Positions 61,501-64,000 of a stretch of DNA of 64,000 nucleotides are shown here, one piece after another; positions within the stretch are counted from its first letter, which is position 1; each line of letters begins with the position of its first letter. The notes under the pieces are model-generated. The model was given only the letters and a program-made list of their open reading frames with translations, did not search any database and was not told the DNA's origin. A program made the translations under genes and the position numbers. Origin of the DNA: Adenanthera pavonina (lineage: Eukaryota > Streptophyta > Magnoliopsida > Fabales > Fabaceae); the NCBI GenBank assembly GCA_026686845.1, contig JAIVEN010000023.1, positions 13,410,001 through 13,474,000 on the forward strand, in the 5' to 3' direction.

Positions 61501-62719
61501 CTTGTTAAAAATAGTAATAAGGGGGTCTTGTGGACACTATGGTAGGATACGAAATTTTCTTTAAAAAAAAGTTAGCTATTTAGGTTGGAAGAACCGTTAT
61601 ATTTACATACTTCATAAAGCATTCCATATTACTCAATTTGAAACTTAGGTATCCATACTATTTAAGTCCGATCAATATCTCTATTTGACTTTTTGGGAGA
61701 CTTCTCTACTGCTCTCAATACCTTAAAAACAAATATGCTACTTTTTACGTGTCATAGTACTAAAAATTGATGCTGCAGTTGTGACATTTTCTTTTGTCAC
61801 ACTTAATTTTTAAATGTAAGTTTTACAAATAAAATGAAATAGGAATACTTGTAGGGCTTGTTTGGATAGCTTTAATAAGTAACTATGATAATTCATAATA
61901 GCTTATTTCTAAAATTTGCTAAACACAACCCATTTCAATAATCAATTATATATCAAATAAGTGGTCATGAGTGAAGATGTTTATAATAATCACTTCTCGT
62001 CTTATAATCACTTATTTCACTTCTTCTCATTATTCACCCAAAAATCTAAATATATTTATTTTTTCAAAATCACTTCTAAGCTAAAATCATTTAAATATAA
62101 ATAATTTTTGACATAATCACTTATCTTCATAATTAATTATGAAAAATTACTTACCCTCATAATTAATTATGAAAAAATTAAGTTGAACATGCATGCAGTG
62201 TTTAATCCTGCCTGCAACAAATTATGCAGTCAATTCTGATTGTCGGGGTGCATTTTATCTCTTTGTCCTTAATTTTCTGTACTACATTAAACCGTTAGAG
62301 TTTGTTTAATCATGCTTCAGTTGTTCTTGATATAAAGTAGAAAAATGAAGTCTCAAGATTATAGTTAAACGTTGAGTGAGGAAGACTAATTTCTAGAGCT
62401 GACACTTGTTTATACACCACAGGGGCTTCTGTTACCTTGTCACTAGATATAGAGCCGTAACCATTCGCCGTTTAGTTCCTTCATATAATACGGTCATATT
62501 CACTGTCGTTTGTAATGATGAAGCAAACGGCAATTAGATGACTGGATGATCATGGGGGACTCTCCTAACATATTTTCTTTTCTTCTCTCCCTCTCTTCCT
62601 ATGTTGTTTCATCAGTCAGGCTGATTATATTGGTTGATGTGACTTATCATGTGCAGGCTGAAGTTAATTATTTCTCAGTGAACGAAGATGCATACAAGAA
62701 ACTCATTCACATCTATTGA
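43508..62719 (+). CDS. NodGS: NodGS/FluG-type fusion protein: amidohydrolase-like plus glutamine-synthetase-like
   Basis: Eighteen exons: 43508-43669, 45144-45395, 45959-46026, 46118-46233, 46308-46413, 46792-46948, 47045-47140, 52998-53046, 54195-54454, 55762-55934, 56518-56638, 56706-56758, 56841-56970, 58358-58503, 59622-59810, 60596-60828, 61296-61441, 62657-62719. They give one open frame of 839 residues, the family's usual size. The N-terminal half is a TIM-barrel metal hydrolase: DAHAH (His19, His21), QIHTG (His233), LLHASYP (His269), STDGYAFPE (Asp325). The C-terminal half is GS-like: MHAEAGKGQFE (582-592), GSGAHVHLSLS, RLQPRTWSGAFKCWG. The family resembles fungal FluG and bacterial GSI-type enzymes; plant NodGS has been linked to root and microbe responses, and its catalytic activity is uncertain. 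All introns are GT-AG except intron 3 (AT-AC). Introns 1, 7 and 17 carry transposons, yet the coding frame is intact. Confidence 0.95.
44270..44551. mobile_element. Harbinger-like MITE in NodGS intron 1
   Basis: Ends GGGCCGTTTTCTAGG and (reverse-complemented) GGCCTCATTTGGCAC, flanked by TTA at 44267-44269 and 44552-44554. Its two halves are rich in GGGAAAG and CTTTCCC blocks that are inverted relative to each other, so it could fold back. No coding sequence. Confidence 0.65.
46027..46117 (+). other. AT-AC (U12-type) intron 3 of NodGS
   Basis: The exon ends ...TTGAAATC and the intron begins ATATCCTTTG, matching the minor-class 5' splice site ATATCCTT. Near the end, CTCCTTAGC matches the minor-class branch-point box (TTCCTTAAC-like) about 10 bases before the terminal AC. 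The intron is 91 bases. No GT-AG alternative near these points restores the conserved frame; joining at AT/AC gives LKSVAGEIFGLKSIAAYRSG, as expected for the family. Confidence 0.9.
47213..47506. mobile_element. Stowaway-like MITE in NodGS intron 7
   Basis: The right end, reverse-complemented, is CTCCCTCTATTTCAAAATAT, a typical Stowaway (Tc1/mariner) terminus. The left end CCTTCATTTCAAAATAT is a diverged match. TA flanks both ends (47211-47212, 47507-47508). About 294 bp, non-coding, ending 21 bases before the copia 5' LTR. Confidence 0.65.
47528..47775 (+). repeat. 5' LTR of the copia element
   Basis: 248 bases aligning to 52399-52649 with, by eye, roughly 15-20 differences plus a small indel. 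It begins TATTGGCAG, where the 3' LTR has the canonical TGTTGGTAG, and ends TTATTTCA. Inside is a direct repeat of AGAATATCTT(A/G)CATTTATTTCCTAGGATTGAG. A TATA-like CTATTTATAG near 47720 could be the LTR promoter. Confidence 0.92.
47845..52391 (+). pseudogene. Copia gag-pol, degenerate
   Basis: gag: starts near 47845; UBN2-like core in 48276-48983; CCHC zinc knuckle CDHCGKNGHTKETC at 48804-48845. Protease: IIDSGVCDHMT (active-site Asp kept, Ala changed to Val). Integrase: HH-CC region (WHYKLGHPN, HCDVCHLAKH) and catalytic core FITFIDDHTRLTWVF, LRSDNGKEY. RT: KNNTWIITDLPKGKKAVGCKW, QLDVKNAFLDGDL, LIVYVDDIVLTG (YVDD). RNase H: FTDANWASS and ARSTAEAEHRSL; C-terminal DRTRHVEIDRNFIKEK. Breaks: many in-frame stops, for example after CVNTP (49955), VPKFY, EISLGM, GISVS (51591), KGRY, SQP, GNLVT and LMNEL, plus frame changes. 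It cannot encode a working polyprotein. Confidence 0.92.
47960..48178 (+). repeat. 111-bp tandem duplication in copia gag
   Basis: Sequence starting CAGCCATTGGAGGAGGTACT at 47960 is repeated at 48071 with only a few changes. It duplicates the gag segment MLVNHKLTGVN-LQWSRCI, including its stop. Confidence 0.9.
52399..52649 (+). repeat. 3' LTR of the copia element
   Basis: 251 bases beginning TGTTGGTAGAAATC directly after the polypurine tract and ending TTATTTCA; partner of the LTR at 47528-47775. Confidence 0.92.
58690..59375. other. Low-complexity CCACC/CATCA-rich segment in NodGS intron 14
   Basis: Rich in ACCACC, ATCATC and TTATCA blocks, giving His/Ser/Thr-rich open frames without domains. 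Its borders (AGGCCCCTTGTGCATATGATAG on the left; GGCCCGTTTGGTGCAATTTATAG reverse-complemented on the right) resemble each other, so it may be an old Harbinger-like element, but no target duplication is seen. Confidence 0.4.
61855..62185. mobile_element. Fragment of the TAATCACTTAT-rich MITE family in NodGS intron 17
   Basis: Starts GTAGGGCTTGTTTGGATAG and contains repeated TAATCACTT(A/C)T motifs, like the element at 9985-10363. The right terminus is unclear, so it may be truncated or diverged. Confidence 0.5.
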
Positions 62720-64000
62720 ATCGATGATCCAATGGTCTAGTACGGGATCAGTCAGACTAAAATATAGGTTCTGGACTCTGGTGATTTCTTCACATTGAAT
62801 AATGGTCATTGTGTGCATTAGTACTGCCGATTTTTATGGTTCAGAACGAAGATAGTAAATTAGTAATAATGCTGGGCCATGAAGTTTTGGGTCTTGTAAA
62901 AAATTATTGAATAAGTTTAATGTATGGTAATTTATCAATTCTCATATATATATATACACACACACATACTTAATAAGTCATGAAATTAGTTATCAAAATT
63001 TTATAATTAAGAAATTCTAATATTTTGCTTTTAATAAATAATATATTTATCACTATTAATACAATTTTTTTTCAATTCATAAAAGGAATGAAAAGACATT
63101 TGAGAAAGATAAATGATAACAATTATTAAAAAGATTTTTGGAATAAAAGAAATTTAGTTAAAAAATATTAATTGGGATAAAATTAAAATATTAATAAAGA
63201 CACTGTATAGTCATTGGAAAGAAAATTAAATTCATTAAACTATAAATTTCTTTTACTTTTGTATATCTTTTTTTAATTATATTATTTTTTATATATTTAT
63301 TATCATGTATATATATATTGGGAGTTTTAGGCGGTTTACGGCCTTAATTAGTAATAGTTCTCTAAGGTCATTGTTCCCATAATTTTCAATCAGTGGACCC
63401 TACTTAATATATGCTCTCTCCAATCGAAAATATAAATAAAGTTTATTTTAGTTCAAAATATAAGTATTACTTAGTAATTTTTAGAGTATTAAATATTTTT
63501 TTATATTTTATCCTTATCTCCAATTAAATGTAAAAGAAATAATAGGTTTTAAATATAATGTATTAAATAAGGGTATTATTGGAAAATAATATATGTTTTG
63601 GTAGATTTAATTAGTAAAATTATATTTCTTAATTTTTGTATAATTAATCAAACAATACTTATATTTTGGATCGGATGGAGTATAATTTTTTGATGCGTAT
63701 TGATGTATCCATTTTATACATATAAAATATCCACATTTAAGCTTTAAATTATATTTAAATATGTTTATATTGATATATTTTAGCATGATTTTACATATTT
63801 TTGTGTTTCATGACGTTATAGGTTCAGTTGGAAGCATTCGGAGCAAAAACGTTATAAATTGTTCATGCTGAAAAGTTGTGACACCCTTCGGTATTTTGAT
63901 CATAACTCTCACATATGAACTCCGATTGAGGTGATTTAAAATGCTTTGGAAAGATAAGACACAGAGCTACAACTTTAATGTTTTGAGTTTTCCCAAATTA
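62720..64000. other. NodGS 3' flank and AT-rich intergenic DNA
   Basis: The first ~200 bases should be the NodGS 3' untranslated region (an AATAAG-like signal lies near 62909). Beyond that is AT-rich DNA with short TA/CA runs (62946-62966) and no gene. Confidence 0.45.
63413..63680. mobile_element. Stowaway-like MITE
   Basis: Left end GCTCTCTCCAATCGAAAATATAA; right end, reverse-complemented, CTCCATCCGATCCAAAATATAA; TA-rich flanks. About 268 bp, non-coding, same type of terminus as the element at 47213-47506. Confidence 0.6.

Noticed and set aside
43508..62719. Recent bacterial origin of the GS-like gene
   Set aside because: It has 17 spliceosomal introns including a minor-class one and matches the plant NodGS layout, so recent transfer is not supported.

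Overview
The window looks like nuclear DNA of a flowering plant, probably a eudicot. It is AT-rich, genes are split by GT-AG introns, and the mobile elements (CACTA, Helitron with RPA, Ty1/copia, Harbinger/hAT/Stowaway MITEs) are those of plant genomes. I cannot name the species. There are two resident genes. One is the 5' half of a PWWP-domain protein gene on the minus strand (1-3599), running off the left edge. The other is a complete 18-exon NodGS/FluG-type gene on the plus strand (43508-62719), which splices by eye to an unbroken 839-residue protein with an N-terminal amidohydrolase-like half and a C-terminal glutamine-synthetase-like half. One NodGS intron (46027-46117) has the AT-AC ends, 5' splice site and branch-point box of the minor (U12) class.

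The 40 kb between them is a transposon nest. From 4 to 10.4 kb are small MITE-like elements; several have visible terminal inverted repeats and target-site duplications, and one Harbinger-like element sits inside another. At 12.6-16.5 kb is a CACTA-like element without an obvious transposase. At 18.55-20.77 kb are two ~595-bp inverted arms around a loop with ~4.7 copies of a ~117-bp tandem repeat. From about 20.9 to 39 kb lies a decayed minus-strand Helitron: a Rep/PIF1-helicase pseudogene, an RPA-like pseudogene, and between these an opposite-strand F-box pseudogene that may be captured host sequence.

A 9.25-kb CACTA transposon (25459-34705) with near-perfect termini and an AAG duplication is inserted in the Helitron helicase coding sequence. 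Removing it with one AAG rejoins the helicase frame. Inside it the TNP2-type transposase gene has frameshifts and a stop. Its neighbour, a 12-exon gene ending in a Ulp1-type cysteine-protease domain, can be spliced to an open 721-residue frame.

The NodGS gene carries insertions in introns only: a Harbinger-like MITE in intron 1, a Stowaway-like MITE and a 5.1-kb Ty1/copia element in intron 7, and a TTATAATCACTTAT-rich MITE fragment in intron 17. The copia element has both LTRs but many in-frame stops. The right end (62720-64000) is AT-rich intergenic DNA with a Stowaway-like element. All exon calls are by eye from splice sites, frame and family resemblance; none has been tested against transcripts.
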